This document shows, one piece after another, positions 36,423 to 47,060 of a DNA stretch of 64,000 bases. Origin of the DNA: Piliocolobus tephrosceles (Eukaryota; Chordata; Mammalia; Primates; Cercopithecidae); contig NC_045439.1 of assembly GCF_002776525.5 (NCBI RefSeq), positions 154,717,407-154,781,406 of the forward strand. Direction: 5' to 3'. The stretch's first letter is position 1. The number at the start of each line of letters is the position of its first letter. A program made the position numbers and the translations under genes. The notes below the pieces were generated by a model that searched no databases, was not told where the DNA came from, and saw only the letters and a program-made list of their open reading frames with translations.

Positions 36423-36740
36423 GGCCGGGCACAGAGGCTCACGCCTGTAATCCCAGCACTCTGGGAGTCTGAGATGGGCAGATCACGAGGTCAGGAGATC
36501 GAAATCATCCTGACTAACACGGTGAAACCCCATCTCTACTAAAAAAAATATTAAAAATTAGCCAGGCATGGTGGCGGGTGCTTGTAGTCCCAGCTACTCA
36601 GGAGGCTGAGGCAGGAGAATGGCGTGAACCCGAGAGGCGGAGCTTGCAGTGCGCTGAGACGGCGCCACTGCACTTCAGCCTGGGTGACAGAGTAAGACTC
36701 CGTCTCAAAAAAAAAAAAAAAAAAGAAAGAAAAAAGAAAA
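36423..36740 (+). mobile_element. AluY
   Basis: A young-type full-length Alu (GGCGTGAACCCGAGAGGCGG, CTTGCAGTGCGCTGAGA) with a poly(A) tail ending in GAAAGAAAAAAG. Confidence 0.9.
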
Positions 36741-37894
36741 TGGCTTTAGGTTCATACAAATTTTAAGAGTTACACATATAAATCAACAAGCACAACAAAG
36801 TATGGTCTATATTCAGAGTACAATTGGAGTTTGGAAGAAAAAACAACTCTACCAATTTGGAGTAAGGGATGGTTTTATACAAGAATTTCTACATGACATG
36901 AGTGCAGCCAGGGTAGAGAGGAGTGAAGGGTAATGAGGAAGGGATTGGCTTTCTAGTAAAGGGGCACGGCAGGGCAAGGAGAATGCTGGAATCCAGAAAG
37001 AGATGAGAGCAAAAATTAAGGACTCTGAACTCTATTCTACAGGTTCGTATTTCTGAAGCTCATATTGTTAACAGACTTCGTATGGGAAAAAGACAACTGT
37101 GGACAAATACCAAATCTTCTTCTAAGAGTCAAAGGGAATACTGTGATCGTATAAGCTCTTGTTTGTCCTATGGTAAAAACAAAACATCAGCATCAATGAA
37201 AAAATCAAAATGACCTATTGAACTTGAATGCAGCATTTTGTTTATTTCCTCCCACTACTATCATTGTTTGGAATAACTCTTGGGAAAAGCTAGTGTAGGT
37301 AATGGAAAGCCACTGAAACACAGAGTTCCATCTTAGAATAACCGTTCTGGCATCAATGTGAATGACGGGCTGAAAAGAAATATGGCTGGAGATGGTTGAG
37401 TTGTGACACCATTAGTATCTAGGATGATACGTGGAATGGAGTAGTTTCTAATTCATGCCTATTAATTAGAATGAAATGTGTTATTTAATACAATTAAGCC
37501 ACCTGTGTTTACAGATGACAAGAAAGTACCTTTTACAATACAGGATTGTAGACACCCAGAAATGTTTCAGAGGAAAAGTAGATATGGGAAGGCCGAGTCT
37601 ATTCATGGATGCTGGGGTGAGCCTTCAAGAAACTCCTGGTTAGCCCACTATTTCCAGGTGTCTCTGGAGAAACCTTGAGGAATCACCTTTGGGTTTGTTT
37701 CCATATCAACATAGCCCCCTTAAGACTTTCTCATCTAGAATTTGAGATCTTTGTATTGCCCTTAAAAACCACACACTGCAGGACATTGATGAGAGTCTAG
37801 CTGGCCCCAAGCTTTGTGTGGGAAGAGGAGGAATGCTTTCCTCTGTTTACTACATGCTGGGAAGCAGATTCATCTGCCTTATTGGGGAAGGCAT

Positions 37895-38170
37895 ATTTCT
37901 TGAGCAGAAGTCACTGTACTGGGCTCTTTTCTCCTATTTCTCATTTAACCCTTGCACCACCACCTTGAGATAAGCAGCACTACTTCCATTTTATGGATAA
38001 GAAAACTACCAGGTCATCTTCCTGATCTCATTTAATTTTCACAGCAATCTTTCAAGACACACTTTTTTAAAAAAAAATCTATATTTTTCGCAAAACATAT
38101 GAACAGCATATGGCAGAGCCAGGGTTCAAACCCAGGCTTCTTCCACTTCAAAGCCCAAGGTTTTCCTTGA
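37895..38170 (+). repeat. MIR SINE, possibly two merged copies
   Basis: TAAGCAGCACTACTTCCATT, then TTATGGATAAGAAAACTACC, a second ATCTCATTTAATTTTCACAG, and GAGCCAGGGTTCAAACCCAG. The doubled Alu-free order suggests two adjacent MIRs. Confidence 0.55.
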
Positions 38171-39557
38171 CTGACCATTTGGTGCACTTTGAACAACAAA
38201 CTCTAGAGAAAGCACATCAGTTTAAAGTTTAAAAATCCTTCGTAGATTTTATTGAAAATGAAGCTGCAGTAAGTGATGTTGTCTTTACGCATTTGAATCT
38301 TACTATCCATATTTTCTTCTCTCCCCTTCCCTCCTTTGCTCCATACCCTCCCTTTCCCCAGTGGATAACTTAGAAAATGGAGCAAGCAAGGGAACCGGCA
38401 AAAAGAGTGTTGTTTCTGCACCAGGGTTTCAGAGACAGGCGAACCATGAGCACAGCTGTCACCTTGGTTAGGGGTGCCATGGCTGCCGAGGTTAAACGGC
38501 ACATGTAAGGTAGGCAGGGAAGTCACATTTGGCTAAGAACACCGTGATCAGCACATAGATGCTTCACAAATGTTTACTAAACTGAATTTAATGTTTTTAT
38601 ACAGTCAGGAAAAATTTCCTCTAATTGGGAACAGTGATAGCTCTATACCGTTACACTATGAAATAGGCAACATTTGAGATTCTAGCCCAATCATTCAAGA
38701 TGTATGGTGTAGACATTTAAAATGGCTTTTTAAAGCACTTTTAAAGTGGCTTTACAATAAGTGGCTATACATAAGGCCTGCTTTAACATTATTAATTCAC
38801 CCTTCCCTGAAAAAAATTCAATGATGTAAACTGACATTGAGTCATGACATCTAAAGAGACAATATTGCCATGCCAGAGTAAATATTAAATCACATTATCC
38901 GAAATCCTTGTGGGAATGGCCTTGCAATGTCAAGACCATGGAAAAATGATGTGAAATCAAGTTCATAGAAATTTGACTTAGATGTTCAAAATAAAATGAA
39001 TCTCACTCATTGGGTGTGTACTGGGAAGAGATTACAGTAGCAAAATGATTACACAAGCATGGCAGGATGTTTCTATGATGATAATGATGATAATGGAGGC
39101 TAGAATGAAATGGATTTCACTCTATTTCACGGTATGACCACACTGATGTAACCCTTCAGCAAGCATTTTTCAAACTTACTACAAGAGATTCTAGGATGCA
39201 AAAATAAAGCAGGGTGGGGTATGTGTGGTCCTTGTCATCCAGCGCCTCCCAGTTAAGGAAGTGACGGCCTTAAGAATGCATGAGCAGGTTTTCCTCTCAC
39301 AAAGAGCACTTAACACTTGCCTGAAAGCATGAGAAGGTGCTCACTGTGGTAGAGTGCAGAGGGGCAAAAGGTATTTCAGGCACAAGTCCGGTGGTGATTA
39401 GAAAAAAACAAGCATGTTCCAAGACTGAAATAGTATGCTGGGGCTCAAGGCAGCCTCAGGCAAGTGGCAAGAGACACTGTGGAAGGGCAGGCAGCTCTCA
39501 GGTCTGAATGATCTTTTATGACAGACTTCAAATGAGGTACAAATTGATTAAGAAATG

Positions 39558-39860
39558 TTTTTTTTTTTTTTTTTTTTTTTGAGGCAGAGTCTTGCTCTGT
39601 CGCCCGGACTGGAGTGCACTGGCCGGATCTCAGCTCACTGCAAGCTCCGCCTCCCGGGTTTACGCCATTCTCCTGCCTCAGTCTCCCGAGTAGCTGAGAC
39701 TACAGGCGGCCGCCACCTCGCCCAGCTAGTTTTTGTATTTTTAGTAGAGACGGGGTTTCACCGTGTTAGCCAGGATGGTCTCGATCTCCTGACCTCGTGA
39801 TCCGCCCGTCTCGGCCTCCCAAAGTGCTGGGATTACAGGCTTGAGCCACCGTGCCCGGCC
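39558..39860 (-). mobile_element. AluYRa-type Alu, Old World monkey lineage
   Basis: This full-length reverse-strand Alu shows the linked changes of the monkey AluYR group: read on its own strand, GGTGGCTCAAGC near the start, GAGACGGGCGG, AACTAGCTGGGCGAGGTGG, ATGGCGTAAACCC and GAGCTGAGATCCGGCCA. It has a 24-base poly-T and a short flanking AGAAATGT/AGAATTGT duplication. It lies in the same orientation as RYR3. Confidence 0.9.
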
Positions 39861-41891
39861 AGAATTGTGTTCCAGGTCTCACAGAGAGCAGATGAGAATC
39901 AAGGCCCGATCTAGGCTAACTTTGAAGCCAGGCTGTATCTTACACAACACCACTCTCAGATCAAAGGGATAAGGTCGGGATGCTGTATTTTGGAAGTAAT
40001 ACTACATCCTAGCCCTCCAGTTTGAGTTGCATCATCTGCTGAAGTGGGGGAAGGAGGACCTTGATCAAGATCACATCCTGCTCTTTATTCTATGTGATTT
40101 GTATAGCTTGCTCCAAGTCTTCAGTCTGATTCCATTTAAGCCAGGCCCGGGCCAATAACTGCAGCTGGTTCTCGGACTTGGTCACCTTTCAGCAAGGCTC
40201 AATCACACCTCCACCTTATCATACACATACAAGATGCACTGGGGCACCTGCCATCTTCCTGGTAATGGCAGGCTGCTAAGGATGTTAGCATGCACCTGCA
40301 GCTGTCCAGTGGCCCCCAATTTAGTAGTCATAACTGTCGCAGGCTAATGCAACCTGACGGAAAATGTGGGCTGGGAAGCTCATCATTACCAAATGACTCA
40401 TGGCCCAGCACACCCGGTGTCCTCCCAAAACACAAGACTAAAGCCCCAGCAGTGATCTTCCCAAGAGTCTCTTTTTTCTCTTTTGCAGATTCTCCAACAT
40501 ATGGAGAGGATCAGATGAACACCCTGCTTCCTCACCCTCTGCCCCAGTCCCATGGGAAACAGCTGACTGTCTCCACCTCTCCCTCAGCCTTCCCAACTCC
40601 TGTGCCACCACACAGATCCTGAACCACTATCTCAGGCTACTGTTTGCCGCCTGCTCTGTCACATAATGCCTGTAACAGGCAAGGGCTGGCCAGATGATTC
40701 AATGTCCTTACATTGTTGAGAAACAGAGCCCCAAACCTCTTTCTGCTGGGTACTGTCACTGGTGGCTGGCGATGGGAAGCACAGAGAGTGCATTTGAGGA
40801 AAACCTGTGCCAAGCAAGGCAAGAATACGCTTACTAAGCAGGCATATGGAAGCCCAGGAAAATCAGGGCCTCTCCAGTGCTCTCCCTGCACAGTTATCTG
40901 GATGGTGTATGAGAAAGTTATGTGTTCTCCACATGTTCTTTCTTTTTGTGCAGCTTCACAGTCTAAGGTGCCAAAGCCCTGCCCACACAACGTCCCAAAG
41001 AAACCCTGACATCCAGTGGGAACACAGCCATATCTTGGCCTGCCATAAAGCCTAGGCCATTTTAATTTCAGTTCCTTTCAAATTGAAATGAAGGTAGCTG
41101 GGTTGAATACTACTGCATGGAGACTTATTTAAAATCTCTAGCATAGTGACTCCAGTGAAATGTCACCACACTGCCAAGCGCACAGGACAATGTGACTCAC
41201 GGGTGACTTTTGCCTCCAGCTCTGCTATGCCGACCGCCCCTACGGTACCGTGACGACTTTCCAGCCATACGCTGCTTGCCTCCCCACACATGGAAATGGA
41301 GGAACTTGGGGAGATAAGCAGTGCACCCTTTGAAGGGAAATGTATTCAGAGGCCAGAAGTGATGCCAAGTGGAAGGAGTGTTACAAGGTCTCTAAGGGGC
41401 TTTGAGCTTTCCTTGCTTCCCCCAGAGACCACAGCACAGTGCTGAGCCATGCTCCACAAGGCTGAGCCAAGAACGGAATAGAATGGAAGAGTCCCCTTGG
41501 AAGAGGATCCTGCCAGCTGCCTGGAAGGCCGCCTGATCCTGCGCTGGAAGAAAAGCCCCTTTTTGAAATGGTAAAGACCTCGAGGTCATTGCTCTATCCT
41601 TGGCAGCATACCCCGAGTGGGTCAAGGAGAAGGGGGTGGAATGCTCAAATACAGAAAGGACCAAACTGGCATTCTTAGAAAAACACTTGCTTGGTCATTA
41701 GCCGTGATGAGTCATTTCTTGTTTTCCACCTCCCTCTTCTACTCCCACCCACCTTCAGCCCCCACTCCATGTTCCAGTCTCTGTTCTTACGACTTTTCTG
41801 TTGCTTTGTTTCACTGATTCTTTCAGAAAGTTGCACTGCTCTAAATCACTTCCTGGAGGCAAAAATGTTTACTAAATAGATATCAACTTGA

Positions 41892-41940
41892 ATTTAAAGA
41901 ATCCCTCTTGTGCTGGCAATCTAAAAAAAAAAAAAAAAAA
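41892..41940 (+). mobile_element. Tiny poly(A)-tailed retro-insertion
   Basis: About 30 bases plus a run of 19 A lie between AAATAGATATCAACTTGA (41874-41891) and AAATAGATAGCAACGTGA (41939-41956), an 18-base direct repeat with two mismatches. This is the structure of a severely 5'-truncated L1-mediated insertion of unknown source. Confidence 0.6.
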
Positions 41941-43377
41941 ATAGATAGCAACGTGAGGAAGATGTGCTCAGAAAACCAGAATGAAACCAGAGTCAATAGC
42001 CGTTGGAAGAGAAGGAGATAGAAGATAACATCTGAGAGATGGTTAGGAAGATATGAACAGGAAGATCGTGTCTTTTAATATTTGAAATAAAGTTATGAAA
42101 AAAGCCCAATTCTGATACAGGGCAATATTAAAGAGAAAAAAACTACATGCCAAAGAGTTTCTCTGCCTAAAAAGACCATAGGAGCACAAAAGGAGGGGGA
42201 AAACAGACTCTGAACCCCTGCACCAAAGAAGGGCAGTGCTGACTATTTTCTTTAGGTGCATTAGGAAGCAGAGATGCCCCCACAGAAAATTCAGCTGTCA
42301 GCCTCACCCCTAGTCCTACACAAGCAGAATCCTCAACAACCCTTGAGTGAAATCACGGTGAGAACACACATCAAGATTTATTTGTGGAAAAGAGCAAAGA
42401 ATGAAACTAAAGGTGAAGCTCCCAAAGGAGATTTTGAGCTATACTCTTAGGAAGTGCAGACTTCCTGGTAACTATGCCCACATCTGTGCAGAGCCTTTCT
42501 CATGCTTGGATGATCTTTCCAGAACACTCATAAAGTGACAGACCATCCAACTGTCTGTCAGAAGTTAGCTCAGAATGCAATTCTGACCGTTCAACTAGAT
42601 CCAGCTCTGAGTTAGAGAGAGTCGAAGCCTGGTTGAACATTAAAGGTGGCTGAACATTAAAAAAGAATAGTTGTCCACATACACATCAAACGGTAAAGTC
42701 ATTAATTTGAGGTTAACCTAACTACCAGAGGATCCATTCTTAATGAAGGTTTGGGATGGATAGGAGAAAGCTGAGGGATCCGGGGAGTAGGAATAGCTAA
42801 GGAAAAGAACGGGGAGGGTAGTAGTAAATTTTATCATATAAATATTAATCACTGCAAGATGATGTCATGTCCAGAATGTCTTCTCTGCATCATCTAAAAA
42901 AATTTAAACAAATAAAGCACTGAAACTCATGCTTTTTAAATTTAAACCTTTTTAACAAATTACCTTTTTATTTAAACAAATGTAGCTCTGAACTCATGCC
43001 TCCAATGCTACTATTGCTTTAAAGGAGTGAAGACTGTAACTTGGAAGCTATTAAGGACAACTCAGAATGCATTAAACAACAACAATAGTTTCCAATAGCC
43101 TTTGAGCAACAATGTCCATTCCTATGATCCTTGGATTTTCCAGGACTGTCCACACTCTCCTTTTGCTCAAGACTTCAACCTTCATCCAATGTACACATTC
43201 CTCCATGAACTCAATTCAAAAGATAAAAGAAGAAAGTGTTTATCTATCTTAGGTCAAATTTCCAACTCTGCTTTGTTCCAGCCTACTTTCTTTTCCAGTT
43301 ATAGCTCTACCTGGAGGTGTCTGTGTCTGAGTTTTCACTTTTAGAATAGGGTCAAAGTCCACTTTATCACACCTTAC

Positions 43378-43534
43378 CTTTGATGCCCGGAAAGAGAAAG
43401 CTGTGGACTTGGTGTCTGCCTTTGCCCGGTCTTGCAGTATAAGGCCTTGGTCTTCTGTCAAGGCCAGGTAGTGGCCTGTGGTGAGATGCCGGAGTCGAAA
43501 AGCCTGGCCCCATCTGATGTTACTGCCACTCCAA
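43378..43534 (-). CDS. RYR3: RYR3 exon 10
   Basis: This exon has 157 bases: one base completing Ser, then 52 codons, ending phase 0, about residues 272-324. It reads WSGSNIRWGQAFRLRHLTTG, then HYLALTEDQGLILQDRAKAD, then TKSTAFSFRASK. This is the heart of MIR-type domain B; the RLRHLTTGHYLAL repeat is typical of MIR motifs in ryanodine and IP3 receptors. The acceptor is gcccag and the donor gtaagg. A long intron of 12.3 kb separates it from exon 11. Confidence 0.97.
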
Positions 43535-45472
43535 CTGGGCAGATGAAACAGACAAGAAATTGCATTTATACAAAAATAAGTCCTTTTCTACCCTATGCTT
43601 TCTTACACATGCTAGCAGACTTATAACCCTTCTGGTGTCCATCCTTAAGAGAAAAATGCACCAGGTTCCTGGCTTGCTGTAGGATTTCATGTCTGCCTAC
43701 AACCCAGCCTAGTGCTCTTTCTTGATGACATCAACAAGGAATGATCTTAAAGGCAGGTCAGTGGCTTCATACAACTGGAAGTCCCAGGTTTCCAATTATT
43801 CCTTCCCTCCACTGAAAGGTCTTGATGCAAATAATCACAAATCAATGGGAAGCTTGTCTTTGAATGGAAACTTGTCTTTGAATGGAAAAGCCTTTCCAAA
43901 CCTGCCATCTGAACTAAAACATATTACTACCACAGAGAGTCCTATCTTCAAGGGAAATAGTAAAAATACCTGCACAGCTTACACTTGCCAAAGACGGACA
44001 ATAAACAAGCGTAATAAGTCAACACTGAATTATGTTAAAAAGAGATAAATTCTGTGGAAAATAAGTACAGCAGGATAAAAGGATTAAGACAAGTGAGAAC
44101 TCATATTGAATACTGTCCTCTTAATGGTCCTTCATCAAAAGATTAGCACTCAGCAAAAGTTACGTTAAGTGTTATGGAGAAATTATCCACTGAATAATCT
44201 AACTCAAAATTTCTCTCTTTAAAATATTTGCTCACATGCAAAATACTTATTTCTTAAGAATATAAGGTTTAAGGGATATATGTGTGACATTTTAAAACCA
44301 CTCTCCACTTTGTCCAACTTTTTGAAGCATCAATAAATCCAAATCACATTGATAAAAGGCTTAAATTCTTCATGTTTAGTTCTCTGGGGAAATGAGCAAG
44401 CAATCACAACCAGAAATACATATACATACCTATTTTGACCTCTTAAAAAGTCCATTAAGCAATAACTAAGGGCTAATATCCTGAGAACAAGAGCATGTTA
44501 CTCTCAGATTTTTAATGGGTTTGGAAAGAGGACGTAAATAAGTCAGTTAATAAGTGCATGCTCCTTAAAACGGGTATTCCTTAAACCATCAGTTGCCAAT
44601 TTCTCAGAAAAAAAAATGTGTGCATGTGTGTGTATGGTGTAAGAGAAGTCCTAATATTACCTTCTGATTGCCAATGGATTATCTTCAGGGCCCCTTGGGG
44701 CATATACACTGCATGAGAGAGACTTATTTTGAACATATTTTCAGGGAGAGATTGAACAGAAAGAACTAGAGGGAAAGGCAGAGAAGGAAAACCAGAGGGC
44801 GACACTTAACCCTCCTCTCTCACTCCAAGCAGTTTAGCTGTAGCCTAACTTGCAAACGCTCTCAGCCCATATAAAGGTCCTGCATTGAAAGTGATCCCTC
44901 TTCAGTAGTTTGAAGTTAAGCGACCACCCGTGGTTATTCAAGCTTGTGGTTGCAAAGTCTCAGCCTCCTGTTCCTTCCACCAAGGGACAAAACTGTCTCT
45001 GAAAAGTTTAAGTACTTTTTTCTTCACACCTACATTTCCAGTGACGTTTACATCTTCCTTATCTTATGCCATCGTGACTACCTGTCTGTGTGACATTTAA
45101 AGCTACCTGTCCACTGGAGCCAACAAAGCTACTGAGAGGAGAGAGAAGACTTATCTGGGTTCCAGAGAACCTGTTTAAGAAAACAAATGGGAGGACTTGG
45201 ATGGCTTTCAGTGGCCTTGTCTGAGCTTTCCTTTTATAGTCAGCTATCGCAAGGGCAGAAGAGCCTGCCAGCCTCAGAGTCAACACAGTGGCTTTGGAAA
45301 CTGTGTGTGTGTTCTTTAAAAACAACGTCACAGAAATATCAGAATTTAGCTCTAGACAAAGGACTTGAAGGAGTTTGCCAGGTGATATGGAATGAATGAA
45401 ATATTTAAGAGAACGGCCTATTATTGAAAAAGAAAGCAATCTTGAAAAGGATACTCCCAGGCCCTCCATTAC
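43535..45472 (-). other. RYR3: RYR3 intron 9
   Basis: This intron is 1938 bases long. I recognise no interspersed repeat; it contains one exact 18-base tandem duplication at 43853-43888. Confidence 0.8.
43853..43888. repeat. 18-base exact tandem duplication
   Basis: CTTGTCTTTGAATGGAAA occurs twice back to back in intron 9. Confidence 0.95.
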
Positions 45473-45547
45473 CTTATCCGAAGTGGTTCCACTCTCCACA
45501 GAGACCTGGCTCGAGTCCCAGCTCCCCCAGCTTCGTAGAATATCCTC
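45473..45547 (-). CDS. RYR3: RYR3 exon 9
   Basis: This exon has 75 bases. It completes an Arg codon, adds 24 codons reading RIFYEAGGAGTRARSLWRVE then PLRI, and ends with two bases of a Ser codon, about residues 247-272. It lies in the MIR-type domain B. The RARSLWRVEPLR motif is conserved across the family. The acceptor is gctcatag and the donor gtaatg, which lacks the usual G at intron position +5. Open frames on both strands across this exon (45059-45851) are shadows and are not separate genes. Confidence 0.95.
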
Positions 45548-46079
45548 CTATGAGCAGAGTTGGAGATCAGCTCCTACTTGCAGGACACTGATCAGCACCC
45601 GGGTGAAGAACAGCTCCCTGCAGAGGCTGTTCAGGCACCCAGCTTGTCTAAACCCTTTTGGAGTCAGCAGAATGCAAAGCCAGAATAAGGAGGACATTTT
45701 CACAGTCTCACTCTCTCAGAAAGGGTCAAAGCAGCTAGAGGGGAGGGAACTGCTCACCATATCCATAGCATGGACATTTATGCATCATCAGGTACACAAG
45801 GAAAAGGTAGGAAAAAGAACATCTCCATTTCTACATCAGGAGTCACGATAGCCCAGTTACACCATGACAGCAGACGCTGAATGCTCCAGTTCCTTCAGGT
45901 CAAGCTCCTTGATGTAGTTTTATATCTTTAAAAAATGTATTTGTACTTTAAAAACACCTATTCGACACAGTGTGAACTCATTTCCATCGTTCTAGGGCAC
46001 TTGGAACAAAGCTTTATCCTCAGTTGTTACAGTGTTCACAATTTTATTACTGTACTCTTGCTTCCTTTCCCGTGTTACG

Positions 46080-46510
46080 AATCATCTTTTAAAGTGTTTT
46101 GAAATAAAATTTTTATTTTAGAAAAATGTTAGGTTTATAAAATAGTTACTAAAGATAGTCCATAGAGTTCCTGCATGATCTCACTCAGCTTCTCCCAATG
46201 TTATCATCTTACATTAGCAAGGTACGTTTGTCAAAACTGAGAAACCAACATGCGCATGTCATTACTAGCTAAACTCAGGACTTTATTTGGATTTCACCTT
46301 AATTTTTCCCGCAAACTTTTTTTCCAGTTCCAGGATATGATCCAGGATACCACACTGCGTTTAGCTGCCATGTCTCCCGTTTCTTCTCATCTGTTATGCT
46401 TTCTAAATGGTCTTGCCTTGTTTCTCATGGCTTTGACAGTTTTGTAGAGTACTGGTTGGGTATTTTGTGAAATGTGTCTCAACTTGGGTTTCCCTGATGT
46501 TTTCTCCAGT
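46080..46510 (-). mobile_element. L1M 3' UTR fragment (L1MD/L1ME type)
   Basis: TTTTTTTCCAGTTCCAGGAT, then ACACTGCGTTTAGCTGCCAT and TTTTGTAGAGTACTGG are landmarks of an old L1M 3' region. I believe the orientation is reverse. Confidence 0.65.
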
Positions 46511-46889
46511 GATTAACAAAGCCTCAGTTTTTAAAGTTTTATTTTAAATAAATTCTGTATAACCTGTGATTGGGGCAGGCTGGTCCACACTGTACAAAAT
46601 TCACAGTTTAAGAGCATGTCTCAAGAACAGCGGTCCCCAGATTACCTGGTATACTGAATCCAGCCACTTTTTGAGAATCTTGTGATCTTTAATCAAAACT
46701 GATTATTTAACTGCATTTACATTCACTAACTTAAAATCCTACCTCCACTGGAGAGAATCTGTATGTATCACAATTGAATTGATCAAACCCCAGAGGAATC
46801 CGGATTTAGATTTTAGAGACAAGAGTTAATCAATAGTGATGAAAAGAAAATGTATATTTATTTTTTTTCCTGGAAAAGTATCATAATTA

Positions 46890-47060
46890 TGAGTCTATTC
46901 AAAATGAGCCTGGAAGTTAGACCTGGGTTTGAATCTGGTAGCTGTGTGACCTCGGTCAGGTCCCTTCAACTCTCTGTGTCTCCATTTGCTTGTCTAATCA
47001 GGGTACTTACATAACAAGGTTGTGAAGATTTAAAGGGCTTTTAAAAAATGTTTAGAAAGT
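46890..47060 (-). repeat. MIR SINE
   Basis: CTGGGTTTGAATCTGGTAGC then TGTGTGACCTCGGTCAGG and AACTCTCTGTGTCTCCATTT is a reverse MIR. Confidence 0.75.

Larger units (their letters stand above)
31031..43377 (-). other. RYR3: RYR3 intron 10
   Basis: This intron is 12347 bases long. It holds four Alus (31992, 35609, 36423, 39558), MIR copies, two related LTRs (34100-35130), a 57-base tandem duplication and a tiny poly(A) insertion near 41900. No named element was seen in 32540-34090, 38180-39550, 39870-41870 or 41960-43377. Confidence 0.8.

Noticed and set aside
40020..40330. Possible processed pseudogene on the minus strand (reads SENQLQLLARAWLKWNQ)
   Set aside because: A partly open, protein-like stretch followed by several stops; I could not identify a parent gene. 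A protein-level search of this segment would decide.
45396..45851. 151-codon open frame on the plus strand across exon 9
   Set aside because: It is antisense to a solid RYR3 exon, has no recognisable domain, and the part outside the exon is intronic. Coincidental opening is the simplest reading.
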